Assembly (NCBI RefSeq): GCF_035751725.1
Contig: NZ_CP142104.1
Location: forward strand, 4,650,001-4,714,000
DNA length: 64,000 bases
Direction: 5' to 3'
Origin: Pseudomonas frederiksbergensis
GTDB taxonomy: Bacteria; Pseudomonadota; Gammaproteobacteria; Pseudomonadales; Pseudomonadaceae
The translations under genes were made by a program, and so were the position numbers. This document shows, in pieces, positions 21,650 to 38,801 of this stretch (its first letter is position 1; each line of letters opens with the position of its first letter). The notes beneath the pieces were generated by a model. It was given only the letters and a program-made list of their open reading frames with translations, was not told the origin of the DNA and did no database searches.

Positions 21650-24229
21650 ATGAATACAGCCGTGAACGACCTGTCCTCCCACACGCCGATGATGCAGCAA
21701 TACTGGCGCTTGAAGAACCAGCACCCCGATCAACTGATGTTCTACCGCATGGGCGACTTCTACGAAATCTTCTACGAGGACGCGAAGAAAGCCGCCAAAC
21801 TGCTGGACATCACCCTGACGGCGCGTGGGCAATCGGCGGGCATGGCGATTCCGATGTGTGGGATTCCTTACCACGCGGCGGAAGGTTATCTGGCGAAGCT
21901 GGTCAAGCTGGGCGAGTCCGTGGTGATCTGCGAGCAAGTCGGCGACCCGGCCACCAGCAAAGGCCCGGTAGAACGCCAAGTGGTGCGCATCATCACACCG
22001 GGTACCGTCAGTGACGAAGCCTTGCTGGATGAACGCAGGGACAACCTGATCGCCGCGGTCCTGGGCGACGAACGCCTGTTTGGCCTGGCCGTGCTGGACA
22101 TCACCAGCGGTAATTTCTCGGTTTTGGAAATCAAGGGCTGGGAAAACCTGCTGGCGGAGCTGGAGCGGGTCAATCCGGTAGAGCTGTTGATTCCCGATGA
22201 CTGGCCCAAGGACCTGCCTGCGGAGAAACGCCGTGGCGTACGTCGTCGGGCACCGTGGGATTTCGAGCGCGACTCGGCGCTGAAAAGTCTCTGCCAGCAG
22301 TTCGCGACACAAGACCTGAAGGGCTTTGGTTGCGAGAACCTGACCCTGGCCATCGGCGCGGCCGGTTGCCTGCTGGCCTACGCCAAGGAAACCCAGCGCA
22401 CCGCCCTGCCCCATTTGCGCAGCCTGCGTCACGAACGCCTGGATGACACGGTGGTGCTGGACGGCGCGAGCCGGCGCAACCTGGAGCTGGACACCAACCT
22501 GGCCGGCGGTCGCGACAACACCTTGCAATCGGTGGTCGATCGCTGCCAGACCGCCATGGGCAGCCGCCTGCTGACCCGCTGGTTGAACCGCCCGCTTCGG
22601 GACCTGACGGTACTGACAGCGCGCCAATCATCCATTACCTGCCTGCTGGATCGTTATCGCTTCGAACAATTGCAACCGCAACTCAAGGAAATCGGCGACA
22701 TCGAGCGGATCCTCGCACGTATCGGCCTGCGCAACGCCCGTCCCCGTGACCTGGCGCGCCTGCGCGATGCCCTCGGCGCGTTGCCTGAATTGCTGGTGGC
22801 AATGACCGACCTCGAAGCACCGCACCTGCAGCAACTGGCGCGCACCACCAGCACCTACCCGGACCTGGCCGCGCTGCTGGAAAAAGCGATCATCGACAAT
22901 CCGCCGGCAGTGATCCGTGACGGTGGCGTGTTGAAAACCGGCTACGACGCCGAGCTCGACGAACTGCAATCGCTGAGCGAAAACGCTGGCCAGTTCCTGA
23001 TCGACCTCGAAGCCCGGGAAAAAGCCCGCACCGGCCTGGCCAACCTCAAGGTCGGCTACAACCGCATCCACGGCTACTTCATCGAACTGCCGAGCAAGCA
23101 GGCCGAGCAAGCCCCGGCCGATTACATTCGCCGCCAGACCCTCAAGGGTGCCGAGCGTTTCATCACTCCGGAGCTCAAGGCGTTCGAAGACAAGGCGCTG
23201 TCCGCCAAGAGCCGCGCCCTGGCCCGAGAGAAGATGCTCTACGAAGCGCTGCTCGAAGACTTGATCAGCCAGCTCCCGCCGTTGCAGGATACCGCCGCCG
23301 CCCTGGCGGAACTGGACGTGCTGAGCAACCTGGCCGAACGCGCCCTGAACCTGGACCTCAACTGCCCGCGCTTCGTCAGCGAGCCGTGCATGCGCATCAG
23401 CCAGGGTCGCCACCCGGTGGTCGAGCAAGTCCTGACCACGCCGTTCGTGGCCAACGACCTGAGCCTGGACGACAACACCCGCATGCTGGTGATCACCGGT
23501 CCGAACATGGGCGGTAAATCCACCTACATGCGTCAGACCGCGTTGATCGTGCTGCTGGCCCATATCGGCAGCTTTGTCCCCGCGGCCAGCTGCGAATTGT
23601 CCCTGGTGGACCGCATTTTCACCCGGATCGGCTCCAGCGACGACCTGGCCGGCGGGCGTTCGACGTTCATGGTGGAAATGAGCGAAACCGCGAACATCCT
23701 GCACAACGCCACCGAACGCAGCCTGGTGCTGATGGACGAGGTCGGCCGCGGCACCAGCACCTTCGACGGCTTGTCCCTGGCTTGGGCTGCGGCAGAACGT
23801 CTCGCCCAGTTGCGGGCCTACACGCTGTTCGCCACGCACTACTTCGAATTGACTGTGCTGCCGGAAAGCCAGCCGCTGGTGGCCAACGTCCACCTCAACG
23901 CCACTGAGCACAACGAACGCATCGTCTTCCTCCACCACGTGCTGCCCGGCCCTGCCAGCCAGAGCTATGGCCTGGCGGTGGCCCAGCTGGCCGGGGTTCC
24001 GAGCGATGTCATCAGCCGCGCCCGCGAGCACCTGAGCCGCCTGGAAACCACCAGCCTGCCCCACGAAGCACCGCGCCCGACCAAAGGCAAACCGGCTGCG
24101 CCGCAGCAAAGCGACCTGTTCGCCAGCCTGCCGCATCCGGTGCTCGATGAACTGGCCAAGCTCGATCTGGATGACCTGACGCCCCGTCGGGCGCTGGATT
24201 TACTCTATACATTGAAGACACGGATCTAA
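21650..24229 (+). CDS. mutS: DNA mismatch repair protein MutS
   Basis: The 859-residue product is full length for MutS. It has the mismatch-binding F-x-E motif (GDFYEIF, Phe37 and Glu39), connector and lever domains, Walker [10 protein letters not shown] at about residue 617, the Walker B/signature region with [20 protein letters not shown], and a C-terminal tail ([20 protein letters not shown]) for tetramerisation. MutS recognises mispairs and recruits MutL. The plus-strand gene stands alone, 145 nt before fdxA. The mutS boundary is a known integration site of tailocin clusters in this genus. Confidence 0.97.
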   Translation: MNTAVNDLSSHTPMMQQYWRLKNQHPDQLMFYRMGDFYEIFYEDAKKAAKLLDITLTARGQSAGMAIPMCGIPYHAAEGYLAKLVKLGESVVICEQVGDPATSKGPVERQVVRIITPGTVSDEALLDERRDNLIAAVLGDERLFGLAVLDITSGNFSVLEIKGWENLLAELERVNPVELLIPDDWPKDLPAEKRRGVRRRAPWDFERDSALKSLCQQFATQDLKGFGCENLTLAIGAAGCLLAYAKETQRTALPHLRSLRHERLDDTVVLDGASRRNLELDTNLAGGRDNTLQSVVDRCQTAMGSRLLTRWLNRPLRDLTVLTARQSSITCLLDRYRFEQLQPQLKEIGDIERILARIGLRNARPRDLARLRDALGALPELLVAMTDLEAPHLQQLARTTSTYPDLAALLEKAIIDNPPAVIRDGGVLKTGYDAELDELQSLSENAGQFLIDLEAREKARTGLANLKVGYNRIHGYFIELPSKQAEQAPADYIRRQTLKGAERFITPELKAFEDKALSAKSRALAREKMLYEALLEDLISQLPPLQDTAAALAELDVLSNLAERALNLDLNCPRFVSEPCMRISQGRHPVVEQVLTTPFVANDLSLDDNTRMLVITGPNMGGKSTYMRQTALIVLLAHIGSFVPAASCELSLVDRIFTRIGSSDDLAGGRSTFMVEMSETANILHNATERSLVLMDEVGRGTSTFDGLSLAWAAAERLAQLRAYTLFATHYFELTVLPESQPLVANVHLNATEHNERIVFLHHVLPGPASQSYGLAVAQLAGVPSDVISRAREHLSRLETTSLPHEAPRPTKGKPAAPQQSDLFASLPHPVLDELAKLDLDDLTPRRALDLLYTLKTRI

Positions 24230-24373
24230 CGCACAGGCTTTCAAGCTGTTAGAATCTCGCGCGGTTTGGGATGCTGCTGCCTATTAGCCTGGGTTTGCAG
24301 ATTATCGCTCCCGAACCCCGCGACCCCCACCGTGAAGGGGCTTCGCCGCAGCCGCCTGAGGAGAGAATTAGAA

Positions 24374-24697
24374 ATGACCTTCGTCGTCACCGACAACTGC
24401 ATCAAGTGCAAGTACACCGACTGCGTAGAAGTGTGTCCGGTGGACTGCTTTTACGAAGGCCCGAATTTCCTGGTCATTCACCCGGACGAGTGCATCGACT
24501 GCGCCCTGTGCGAACCGGAATGCCCGGCGAATGCCATTTTCTCGGAAGACGAAGTGCCAGCCGGCATGGAGAACTTCATCGAGCTGAACGCTGAACTGGC
24601 GGACATCTGGCCGAACATTACCGAGAAGAAAGATGCGCTGCCGGACGCTGAAGAGTGGGATGGCAAGCCAGGCAAGATTGCAGACCTCGAGCGCTGA
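24374..24697 (+). CDS. fdxA: Ferredoxin FdxA (3Fe-4S/4Fe-4S)
   Basis: From ATG 24374 ([20 protein letters not shown]), preceded by GAGGAGAG, the product is 107 residues. It has the seven-iron ferredoxin cysteines: [17 protein letters not shown] in the N-terminal site and [12 protein letters not shown] in the second. It carries electrons in redox metabolism; the in vivo partner is not visible. An upstream -10-like TAGAAT lies at 24250-24255. In Pseudomonas fdxA is convergent with rsmZ and rpoS, as here. Confidence 0.95.
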   Translation: MTFVVTDNCIKCKYTDCVEVCPVDCFYEGPNFLVIHPDECIDCALCEPECPANAIFSEDEVPAGMENFIELNAELADIWPNITEKKDALPDAEEWDGKPGKIADLER

Positions 24698-24713
24698 TCT
24701 TCCCTGCGTCACC

Positions 24714-24737
24714 AAAAGGCCCCTTGCGGGCCTTTTT
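24714..24737 (+). terminator. fdxA terminator
   Basis: AAAGGCCC-CTTGC-GGGCCTTTTT immediately after fdxA forms an 8-bp stem ending in a T run. Confidence 0.85.
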
Positions 24738-24761
24738 GCTGCCTGGAACCAAATCGCAGGC

Positions 24762-24894
24762 AAAAAAAGGGGCGGTTTGACCCGCCCACATTTTTTCCCT
24801 AATCCCTTTAATCCTTTTCATCGTCCTGATGAATCGCGTCCTGCGATGTCCTTCCGTTCCCATCATCCTTGACGGGTGTGTCTGTCCGTCGACA
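24762..24894 (-). ncRNA. rsmZ: Small regulatory RNA RsmZ
   Basis: This lies between rpoS and fdxA, the fixed place of rsmZ in Pseudomonas. The transcript would begin near TGTCGACGGACAGACA, run about 133 nt, and end with GGGCGG-GTCAAA-CCGCCC and seven T. It contains ten GGA motifs, several in hairpin loops (CAGGACG twice, AAGGATG, AAGGACA). RsmZ titrates the translational repressor RsmA/RsmE and so relieves repression of secondary metabolism genes under the Gac/Rsm cascade. A -10 box TAATAT lies at 24903-24908. Confidence 0.93.
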
Positions 24895-25063
24895 CAGGGT
24901 TGATATTAGTGTTTTCTCAATCCAGCGCAATGGGGCCAAGGCGAGTGCCGAGCTCTGTAACGGTCTATTCATAAAGAGTAAATTCCTTCAATAACAACGT
25001 GTTGAACATTTTACGACGTCTTTTTGAGTCAACTGTCCCATTGAAGGAAACCCGAAAGCTTAC

Positions 25064-25086
25064 GTAACACTAGGCAAAGGCTTACA
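25064..25086 (-). promoter_or_regulatory. Candidate GacA upstream activating site for rsmZ
   Basis: The minus strand has TGTAAG at 25081-25086, a perfect left half of the GacA box TGTAAG-N6-CTTACA, followed by an imperfect right part with TTACG. It is about 190 nt upstream of the rsmZ start, the distance at which this site stands in P. fluorescens. The right half is poorly conserved here. Confidence 0.45.
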
Positions 25087-25132
25087 AACTGAAACTACAA
25101 AAAGGGCAGCACCGAAAGATCACAATCCAGAA

Positions 25133-25161
25133 AAGCAAAAGCCCCGAACCAGTCGGGGCTT
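25133..25161 (-). terminator. rpoS terminator
   Basis: On the minus strand AGCCCCGA-CTGGT-TCGGGGCT is followed by TTTGCTTTTC, 23 nt after the rpoS stop. Confidence 0.85.
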
Positions 25162-25183
25162 TCTCTGCTGCGCTTGTTGAGCG

Positions 25184-26191
25184 TTATTGAAACAGCGACT
25201 CACTCGACAAGCCGTTCTTCTCCAGGATCTCCCGCAGACGCTTGAGGCCTTCAACCTGGATCTGCCTAACCCGTTCACGGGTCAAACCAATCTCCAGGCC
25301 CACATCTTCCAGCGTGCTGCTTTCATGCCCGCGCAAGCCGAAGCGGCGAATCACCACTTCCCGTTGCTTGTCGGTCAGTTCCGAGAGCCATTGGTCGATG
25401 CTTTGGGACAGGTCATCGTCCTGCAGCAATTCGCACGGGTCGGTAGGTCGATCGTCCGTGAGGGTATCGAGCAACGTCTTGTCCGAGTCCGGACCCAGGG
25501 AAACGTCCACCGAGGAAACCCGCTCGTTGAGCCCAAGCATGCGCTTGACCTCGCCCACCGGTTTTTCCAGCAGGTTGGCGATTTCTTCAGGCGAAGGCTC
25601 ATGGTCGAGTTTCTGGGTCAACTCACGGGCAGCCCGCAAGTAGACGTTCAGCTCCTTGACCACATGAATCGGCAGCCGGATGGTCCGGGTCTGATTCATG
25701 ATTGCCCGTTCGATGGTCTGGCGGATCCACCAGGTCGCATAGGTCGAGAAACGGAAACCGCGCTCGGGGTCGAATTTCTCGACAGCGCGAATCAGGCCCA
25801 GGTTGCCCTCTTCGATCAGGTCCAGCAGCGAAAGCCCACGATTGACGTAACGTCGGGCGATTTTCACCACCAGGCGCAGGTTGCTTTCAATCATGCGTTT
25901 TCGACCAGCCGGGTCGCCACTTTGCGATAGGCGCGCAAAATGAACTTCTTCCTCGGGGGAGAGCAGCGGCGAGAAACCGATTTCGTTGAGGTACAGCTGA
26001 GTGGCGTCCAGCGCCCGTGTGTAGTCGATGTACTTATGTTGTTTAAGTGAAGCGGAGTGTTTGGATTTGGCACGAACGGAAGGTGGAGTCGCCCCTTCAT
26101 CATTCGACATCGAATCCATAGCGATGCCGGCCTCCATAAGGAGAACCTCATCGTCGATGTCAAACTCCGGCACTTCTTTACTGAGAGCCAT
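25184..26191 (-). CDS. rpoS: RNA polymerase sigma factor RpoS
   Basis: The 335-residue product ([20 protein letters not shown]) has region 1.2 ([20 protein letters not shown]), 2.3-2.4 ([34 protein letters not shown]) and 4.2 ([20 protein letters not shown]), typical of RpoS. It directs stationary-phase and general-stress transcription and, in fluorescent pseudomonads, antibiotic output. It follows nlpD, inside which its main promoter lies in this genus; the 106-nt gap holds no gene. Confidence 0.97.
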   Translation of the reverse strand: MALSKEVPEFDIDDEVLLMEAGIAMDSMSNDEGATPPSVRAKSKHSASLKQHKYIDYTRALDATQLYLNEIGFSPLLSPEEEVHFARLSQSGDPAGRKRMIESNLRLVVKIARRYVNRGLSLLDLIEEGNLGLIRAVEKFDPERGFRFSTYATWWIRQTIERAIMNQTRTIRLPIHVVKELNVYLRAARELTQKLDHEPSPEEIANLLEKPVGEVKRMLGLNERVSSVDVSLGPDSDKTLLDTLTDDRPTDPCELLQDDDLSQSIDQWLSELTDKQREVVIRRFGLRGHESSTLEDVGLEIGLTRERVRQIQVEGLKRLREILEKNGLSSESLFQ

Positions 26192-26297
26192 TGTTATAGT
26201 CCTTTGGTGAGTTCGACCTCAAGCTCGAGCGACGCCTTTATCCTTGGCAACGCTGGAGCCTGTTCCCTCTACGTGACGGAACAGGCTGACATGCAAA

Positions 26298-27143
26298 TCA
26301 ACGACGTGGCAGGAATTGCAGCGGATCTACAGGCTTACCTTGTCGGCGAATCTCAAAATGCAGTTTCACCCGGTCTGTACCCGTCGATCCCATTTCGGCA
26401 ATTGTCTGCCCGACCTTGACCTGCTGCCCCTCCCGAACCAACAGCCTGCGGTTGTGACCGTAGGCACTGACGTAGGTATCGCTGTGTTTGATGATCACGA
26501 GTTCGCCGTAGCCCCTCAAACCACTCCCGGCGTACACAACCGTGCCATCAGACGCGGCAAAAACAGGCTGTCCCAAATCCCCGGCGATATCAATTCCTTT
26601 ATTCAAACTACCGTTTGAAGAGAATTTTCCAATGAGAACGCCATTAGAAGGCCATCCCCAGCCAGTCGGGGCGGGGCCTGCCGGAGGCATCGGAGCGGGC
26701 GCCGGCTTGTTCGCGACGGACGGTATAGTCGCCGTGGTGGGACCGACCGGACGACGGATAACCGTGGTTTTACTCGAGGACGAAGGCGTCGAACCCGACT
26801 GCGTGACGACCGCCGTAGGCGTTGAACCGCTGCGACCGTCAAAGCGAATTGTCTGACCTGGATGGATCGTATATGGCGCAGGAATATTGTTCCGAGCCGC
26901 GAGGGCTTTGTAGTCCCAGCCGTAGCGAAAAGCGATGGAAAACAGCGTATCGCCGCGACGGACTACATACTGGCCGGTCGTTACGGTAGGCCGTTGCGGT
27001 GTCGCGTTGTTGCGATCGACCACCCGGACGTTACCCGAAGGCGTACTGGAACAACCGACCAGCAAGGTACTCAAGAGAAGGCCAGTCACCAGGCGCTTTA
27101 AGCTCGTGATACCCATACGCTGCGCAATGACTGTGAGACTCAC
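26298..27143 (-). CDS. nlpD: NlpD-like lipoprotein, amidase activator
   Basis: The 281-residue product starts at a GTG (MSLTVIAQRMGITSLKRLVT) with GGAGCGG upstream, has a lipobox (LLVGC, Cys31), a LysM domain (YVVRRGDTLFSIAFRYGWDY), a Pro/Ser linker and a C-terminal LytM/M23 domain. In that domain the metal ligands of active peptidases are changed: NKGID in place of H-x-GxD and VKLHFE in place of H-x-H. This degenerate form fits NlpD, which activates a cell-division amidase and does not cut peptidoglycan itself. It precedes rpoS as in enteric and Pseudomonas genomes. Confidence 0.92.
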   Translation of the reverse strand: MSLTVIAQRMGITSLKRLVTGLLLSTLLVGCSSTPSGNVRVVDRNNATPQRPTVTTGQYVVRRGDTLFSIAFRYGWDYKALAARNNIPAPYTIHPGQTIRFDGRSGSTPTAVVTQSGSTPSSSSKTTVIRRPVGPTTATIPSVANKPAPAPMPPAGPAPTGWGWPSNGVLIGKFSSNGSLNKGIDIAGDLGQPVFAASDGTVVYAGSGLRGYGELVIIKHSDTYVSAYGHNRRLLVREGQQVKVGQTIAEMGSTGTDRVKLHFEIRRQGKPVDPLQFLPRR

Positions 27144-27368
27144 CCGCCGCTCCCTTTGTGGTGGCTGAAGAAATTCGAAACTGCCTGTCCAGGCAGATAT
27201 GTTGCCCTGTGGGTGACCGACATCCTGCTTCTATAAAGGAAGCGCAAAGGACGCTCGCACACGTTTGCTCGACGCTGTTCAACGTTATTTGGCAAACCGG
27301 CGCCCGACCGACAGGTGCTGCCGTAAGACACGGTCCGCGTCTTGGAATTCAGCACCGATCATAAATGC

Positions 27369-28782
<1,414 letters not shown>

Positions 28783-28795
<13 letters not shown>

Positions 28796-29841
28796 GGGCT
28801 GTCCGTCTGCCCTGCTGGCACCAGATCGACGAGTTCGCGCACCAAGACAGTGGCGAAACATCCGGCCGGCAGGACGAATTCCAATTGCAGAATGTCAGGC
28901 TCGGGATAATGCCACGACAACCCGCCAATGGGCAGTCGCAGGATGCGACGTTCGTGACTCATTCCCGCGTTTATCAACCAGTCGCGCAGATCCGCTTCGC
29001 CTTGGGCGACGGCCTGCTCCAACTCGAAGACCACGCCGGCGGCGGGCGAAGGTCCCTCGCCCCATTGGGGGCCGGTCGGATGCAGATCTAGAATCGCCAG
29101 GCGCGGATCGCTGCATTCGGCCTCCCCGGCCGGGAAGAAACTCCGGCTGTCGGTGAAGGCCAGCAGATCACCCACCTGGGCACGTTGCCAGGTACCGTCG
29201 GCCACCCTGGCCGCCAGCACTTTGTTGAACAGGAAGCTGCGCGCCGTGGACAGCAGGCGCGAACGCACATTGCGTTGCTCCGGCAAGGCTTTGCGGGCAG
29301 CCCACGTGCGGGCATCGACGACATTGCCACCGTCATGGCCGAAGCGCTGGGCACCAAAATAGTTGGGGATCCCCTGACGGATAATCTGTTGCAGGCGTGC
29401 TTCGATCGCCGCCACGTCGCCCTTGAATTGGGTCAGGCGCAAGGTGAAGCCGTTGGCCGAATGCGCGCCGCGCTGCAGCTTGCGCTTGTGGCGGACGGTC
29501 TTGAGGATCTTCAGCGTGTCGTTCTCTGCCGCCGACAAGTCCGGATCGGCCTTGCCCGGCAATTGGACGCTGAACCACTGGCGGGTCAGGGCCTGGCGAT
29601 CCTTGAGCCCGGCGTAGCTGACGGTACGCAACGGCACGCTGGCGGCCTTGGCGATTCGCCGTGCAGCCTCCTCGGTGTTCAAGCCACGTTTTTCCACCCA
29701 GATCCACAGGTGCTCACCGTCGCCGGTCAACGGGATGTCGAGCACTTCATCGACTTGGAAATCTTCAGCGCTGGCCTTGAGTACAGCGCTGCCCAACGAC
29801 TCTCCATAGGCCCGCGGCCCCAACAGTTCCAGTTCGGTCAT
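28783..29841 (-). CDS. truD: tRNA pseudouridine(13) synthase TruD
   Basis: The 352-residue product has the TruD active-site block [17 protein letters not shown] with catalytic Asp81, [15 protein letters not shown] and the C-terminal [20 protein letters not shown]. It isomerises U13 in tRNA-Glu. It overlaps ispF by 4 nt and surE by 13 nt, so the four genes ispF-truD-surE-pcm are one operon. Confidence 0.96.
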
Positions 29842-30311
29842 GGGCGCAGCAACAAGGCAACGGAATGGACGGCAATGCCTTCTTCGCGACCGACGAAGCC
29901 CAGCTTCTCGGTGGTGGTGGCTTTCACGTTCACTTGGTCCAGCTCAACTTGAAGATCCTCGGCGATCACTTGGCGCATCGCTTCGATGTGCGGCGCCATC
30001 TTGGGGGCCTGGGCGACAATGGTGTTATCGACATTGCCGACTTTCCAGCCCTTGGCGTGGATCAGCGAAACCACATGGCGCAGTAGCACGCGGCTGTCGG
30101 CGCCCTTGAATTGCGGGTCTGTGTCGGGGAAGTGCTTGCCGATGTCACCCAGGGCAGCCGCGCCGAGCAGTGCATCGCTCAAGGCGTGCAGCAGGACATC
30201 ACCGTCAGAATGCGCGAGCAGCCCGAAGCCGTGTGCGATCCGCACGCCGCCCAGAGTAATGAAGTCGCCTTCAGCGAAACGGTGAACATCGTAGCCGTGG
30301 CCAATACGCAT
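29838..30311 (-). CDS. ispF: 2-C-methyl-D-erythritol 2,4-cyclodiphosphate synthase
   Basis: The 157-residue product ([20 protein letters not shown]) has the zinc ligands Asp8 and His10, the [20 protein letters not shown] block and [15 protein letters not shown]. It makes MEcPP in the non-mevalonate isoprenoid pathway. ispD, which acts earlier, lies at 33.4-34.1 kb and dxr at 54 kb, so the pathway genes are spread through the window. Confidence 0.96.
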   Translation of the reverse strand: MRIGHGYDVHRFAEGDFITLGGVRIAHGFGLLAHSDGDVLLHALSDALLGAAALGDIGKHFPDTDPQFKGADSRVLLRHVVSLIHAKGWKVGNVDNTIVAQAPKMAPHIEAMRQVIAEDLQVELDQVNVKATTTEKLGFVGREEGIAVHSVALLLRP

Positions 30312-30341
30312 AAAAAAACGCCCCGATTTTTGTCAGGGCGT
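30312..30341 (-). terminator. fghA terminator
   Basis: On the minus strand ACGCCCTGA-CAAAAA-TCGGGGCGT (one mismatch) is followed by seven T, between fghA and ispF. Confidence 0.8.
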
Positions 30342-30354
30342 GATTCTACCTGCA

Positions 30355-31200
30355 TTAGGCGTCTAGAGCGCGTGCATGATGTTGCAAGTGATCATCGATG
30401 AAGCTGGCGATGAAGAAGTAGCTGTGGTCATAGCCCGGTTGCAAGCGCAGTTCCAGCGGATGGCCGGCAGTCTTGGCCGCCTGTTGCAGGGCATCGGGCT
30501 TGAGCTGGTTGGCCAGGAAATCATCTCGATCACCTTGATCCACCAGCAGTGGCAGCCGCTCATGCGCCTCGGCAATCAGCGCACAGGCATCCCATTCCCG
30601 CCACTTCGAGCGATCTTCTCCCAGGTAACGGGAGAAAGCCTTTTGGCCCCATGGGCAATCCATCGGATTGTTGATCGGCGAAAAGGCTGACACCGAACGG
30701 TAACGCCCCGGGTTGCGCAAGGCGCAGACCAGCGCGCCGTGGCCGCCCATGGAATGTCCGCTGATACCGCGTTTATCCGAAGCCGGGAAATGCGCTTCGA
30801 CCAACGTCGGCAATTCCTGCACGACATAGTCATGCATCCGATAGTGCCGCGCCCAAGGTTCCTGCGTGGCATTCAGATAGAACCCTGCCCCGAGGCCGAA
30901 GTCCCACGCGCCGTCCGGATCGCCCGGCACATCGGCGCCACGGGGACTGGTGTCCGGCGCGACGATGATCAGGCCCAGCTCGGCGGCCATGCGCTGGGCA
31001 CCGGCCTTTTGCATAAAGTTCTCGTCGGTGCAGGTCAATCCGGACAACCAATACAGCACCGGCAACTTGCCGCCCTGCTCGGCTTGCGGAGGCAGGTACA
31101 CGGCAAACACCATGTCACAACCGAGCACTTCGGAACGGTGCCGGTAACGCTTATGCCAGCCGCCGAAGCTTTTCTGGCAAGAGATGTTTTCCAGACTCAT
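30355..31200 (-). CDS. fghA: S-formylglutathione hydrolase
   Basis: The 281-residue product is an esterase-D-type hydrolase with nucleophile Ser150 in [10 protein letters not shown], an acidic residue in VDQGDRDDF and His in GYDHSYFFI. It cleaves S-formylglutathione to formate and glutathione, the last step of formaldehyde detoxification. The preceding gene, 8 nt upstream, is frmA, which makes the substrate. Confidence 0.95.
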   Translation of the reverse strand: MSLENISCQKSFGGWHKRYRHRSEVLGCDMVFAVYLPPQAEQGGKLPVLYWLSGLTCTDENFMQKAGAQRMAAELGLIIVAPDTSPRGADVPGDPDGAWDFGLGAGFYLNATQEPWARHYRMHDYVVQELPTLVEAHFPASDKRGISGHSMGGHGALVCALRNPGRYRSVSAFSPINNPMDCPWGQKAFSRYLGEDRSKWREWDACALIAEAHERLPLLVDQGDRDDFLANQLKPDALQQAAKTAGHPLELRLQPGYDHSYFFIASFIDDHLQHHARALDA

Positions 31201-31208
31201 GACTGACC

Positions 31209-32402
<1,194 letters not shown>

Positions 32403-32429
32403 TTATTGCTGCACAGGGATAATCGACTC

Positions 32430-33326
32430 ATGTCTGATAACCGCTGGGAAGGCATCGACGAGTTTGTTGCCGTGGCCGAATGCAGCCAATTTACTGCTGC
32501 CGCCGAACGTCTTGGGGTGTCGTCTTCCCATATCAGTCGACAAATCGTACGGCTTGAAGAGCGTCTGCAGACACGCTTGCTGTACCGCAGCACCCGCCGG
32601 GTGACCCTGACTGAAGCCGGACAAACCTTTTTGCAGCATTGCCAGCGCCTGCAGGACGGACGCGAGGAAGCACTGCGGGCCGTTGGCGACTTGACCAGCG
32701 AACCCAAGGGCATGCTGCGCATGACCTGCGCGGTGGCTTATGGTGAACGATTTATCGTGCCGTTGGTGACCCGCTTCATGGGCCTCTACCCGCAATTGCG
32801 GGTGGACATCGAACTGAGCAATCGCCCGCTGGACCTGGTGCATGAAGGCCTGGACCTGGCGATTCGCCTGGGCCGGTTGCAGGACTCGCGCCTGGTGGCC
32901 ACGCGCCTGGCGCCCAGACGCATGTACTTGTGCGCTTCACCCTCTTATCTGGAACGCTACGGCCGGCCCCACAGCGTGTCGGAACTGAGCCGCCACAACT
33001 GCCTGATCGGCAGCTCCGACATGTGGCAACTGGAGCAGAACGGGCGGGAGTTTTCCCAGCGAGTACAGGGAAACTGGCGCTGCAACAGTGGGCAAGCGGT
33101 GCTCGATGCGGCGCTGCAAGGGGTGGGTTTGTGCCAACTGCCGGACTATTACGTGCTCGGGCATTTGCACAGCGGTGCGTTGATTTCGCTACTGGAAGCT
33201 CATCAGCCACCGAATACGGCGGTGTGGGCGCTGTATCCGCAGCAGCGGCATCTGTCACCAAAGGTGCGCAAGCTGGTGGATTATTTGAAGGAAGGGTTGG
33301 CTGAGCGGCCGGAGTATCGGGGGTAA
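32430..33326 (+). CDS. LysR-family transcriptional regulator
   Basis: From ATG 32430 (MSDNRWEGIDEFVAVAECSQ) the product is 298 residues. It has the LysR winged helix (FTAAAERLGVSSSHISRQIV, RLEERLQTRLLYRSTRRVTL) and a periplasmic-binding-protein-like effector domain (RMTCAVAYGERFIVPLVTRF, LDLAIRLGRLQDSRLVATRL). It belongs to the CrgA/AphT-like group. It is divergent from frmA-fghA and may respond to formaldehyde or glutathione status; the effector is unknown. Confidence 0.92.
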   Translation: MSDNRWEGIDEFVAVAECSQFTAAAERLGVSSSHISRQIVRLEERLQTRLLYRSTRRVTLTEAGQTFLQHCQRLQDGREEALRAVGDLTSEPKGMLRMTCAVAYGERFIVPLVTRFMGLYPQLRVDIELSNRPLDLVHEGLDLAIRLGRLQDSRLVATRLAPRRMYLCASPSYLERYGRPHSVSELSRHNCLIGSSDMWQLEQNGREFSQRVQGNWRCNSGQAVLDAALQGVGLCQLPDYYVLGHLHSGALISLLEAHQPPNTAVWALYPQQRHLSPKVRKLVDYLKEGLAERPEYRG

Positions 33327-33344
33327 CGGAGGGGTCTTGTTGCC

Positions 33345-33378
33345 TGGGATGACGCCATCGCGAGCTGGCTCGCGATTA
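33345..33378. repeat. Single REP sequence
   Basis: GACGCCATCGCGAGCTGGCTC followed by GCGATTAGC is a single, diverged REP with its short inverted arms, in the LysR-ispD gap. Confidence 0.55.
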
Positions 33379-33423
33379 GCGCCACCCCAGACGATGAAAA
33401 TCCACCGAGGGAACAGATCCGGC

Positions 33424-34131
33424 TCAACGCCGATTCGCCCACCGCTGGCGCAACCATTCCAGGTCTTCCGGCCGGGTGACCTTGATGTTGTCCGCCCGCC
33501 CTTCGACCAGCCGAGGCGCCTGCCCCGCCCATTCCATGGCGGACGCTTCGTCGGTAATCAGCGCATCCGCCACCAGGCTGTCGGCCAGGGCCCGATGCAA
33601 GGCGCCGAGACGGAACATCTGCGGTGTATAGGCTTGCCAGATCACGCTGCGATCAACGGTCTCCAGTACACGACCGTGCTTGTCGGCGCGCTTGAGGGTG
33701 TCACGCGCGGGGACAGCCAACAGGCCGCCGACCGCATCGTTCGCCAACTCATGGAGCAGGTTATCGAGATCGTCCCGGGCCAGGTTCGGCCGGGCGGCGT
33801 CGTGCACCAGCACCCAATCGAAATCATCGGCGCCCTGCTCGTGAAGGTGCAGCAACGCATTGAGCACCGAATCCGAACGTTGTTCGCCACCGTCAACGCG
33901 CTGGATGCGCGTGTCGTTGGCGCAGGCCAGGGTCGGCCAATAGGGATCGTCGGGTGCAACGCTGACCACCACGCCCTTGACGGTCGGGTGATCGAGGAAA
34001 CAGCCAAGGCTGTGTTCGAGAATTGTGCGTGCGCCCAGTTGCAGGTATTGCTTGGGGCGGTCGGCAGCCATACGGGCACCAACGCCCGCGGCAGGAATGA
34101 CGGCCCAGAAGGCCGGTAGACGAATGCTCAT
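33424..34131 (-). CDS. ispD: 2-C-methyl-D-erythritol 4-phosphate cytidylyltransferase
   Basis: The 235-residue product has the CTP-binding glycine-rich start AVIPAAGVGARMAADRPKQY, the WVLVHDAARPNL block and KVTRPEDLEWL near the end. It activates MEP with CTP in the non-mevalonate pathway. It overlaps ftsB by 4 nt, the usual ftsB-ispD pair. Confidence 0.95.
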   Translation of the reverse strand: MSIRLPAFWAVIPAAGVGARMAADRPKQYLQLGARTILEHSLGCFLDHPTVKGVVVSVAPDDPYWPTLACANDTRIQRVDGGEQRSDSVLNALLHLHEQGADDFDWVLVHDAARPNLARDDLDNLLHELANDAVGGLLAVPARDTLKRADKHGRVLETVDRSVIWQAYTPQMFRLGALHRALADSLVADALITDEASAMEWAGQAPRLVEGRADNIKVTRPEDLEWLRQRWANRR

Positions 34132-34406
34132 TGGGCCAACTGGTAGAGGGTTTCGCCCTCCTTGACCATGCCCAACTCATGGCGAGCCCGCTCTTCGACG
34201 GTCTCCATGCCTTTCTTCAGTTCCATCACTTCGGCGTCCATCACTCGATTACGCTCCAGCAATGCCTCGTTTTCGGCGTGCTGGTCGGCAATTTGCTGAG
34301 TCAGCTCGGCCACTTGCGCCAGGCTGCCATTGCCCACCCACAGGCGGTACTGCAGGCCGGCCAGCAACAAGAGCAAGACGAGAAACAACCAATTGGGACT
34401 GCGCAT
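34128..34406 (-). CDS. ftsB: Cell division protein FtsB
   Basis: The 92-residue product has one N-terminal membrane segment (NWLFLVLLLLLAGLQYRLWV), then a coiled coil (AELTQQIADQHAENEALLER, VMELKKGMETVEERARHELG) and the conserved GETLYQL end. It joins FtsL and FtsQ in the divisome and activates FtsWI. It is coupled to ispD. Confidence 0.93.
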   Translation of the reverse strand: MRSPNWLFLVLLLLLAGLQYRLWVGNGSLAQVAELTQQIADQHAENEALLERNRVMDAEVMELKKGMETVEERARHELGMVKEGETLYQLAQ

Positions 34407-34468
34407 CGAATATCAGGTATCCAGTGAAAAAAGACCGCCATGCCAAACTTGAAGCGTCTGATAGCACG

Positions 34469-34489
34469 AAGCCTGGAAAATCCAGGCTT
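34469..34489 (-). terminator. Hairpin between ftsB and eno
   Basis: AAGCCTGGA-AAA-TCCAGGCTT is a perfect 9-bp stem, 88 nt beyond the eno stop, without a clear T run. It may end eno transcription or mark a 3' processed end. Confidence 0.5.
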
Positions 34490-34576
34490 GTGCTTGATAA
34501 GGCATCAGATTAGAGGCAAAACCACCATGTTGGCGACCTTTGCGACGCAATCCGCTGTCTTTTTACCATTTACCGC

Positions 34577-35917
<1,341 letters not shown>

Positions 35918-36012
35918 TTACCGTCGGCGGGGATCGAGCAGCGGGCAGGCTCGCCGACGACAACGCCCGGCCTGCAGGCCAGAGCGTTTATCGAGCGGTA
36001 CTTTACCGGAGA

Positions 36013-38801
<2,789 letters not shown>

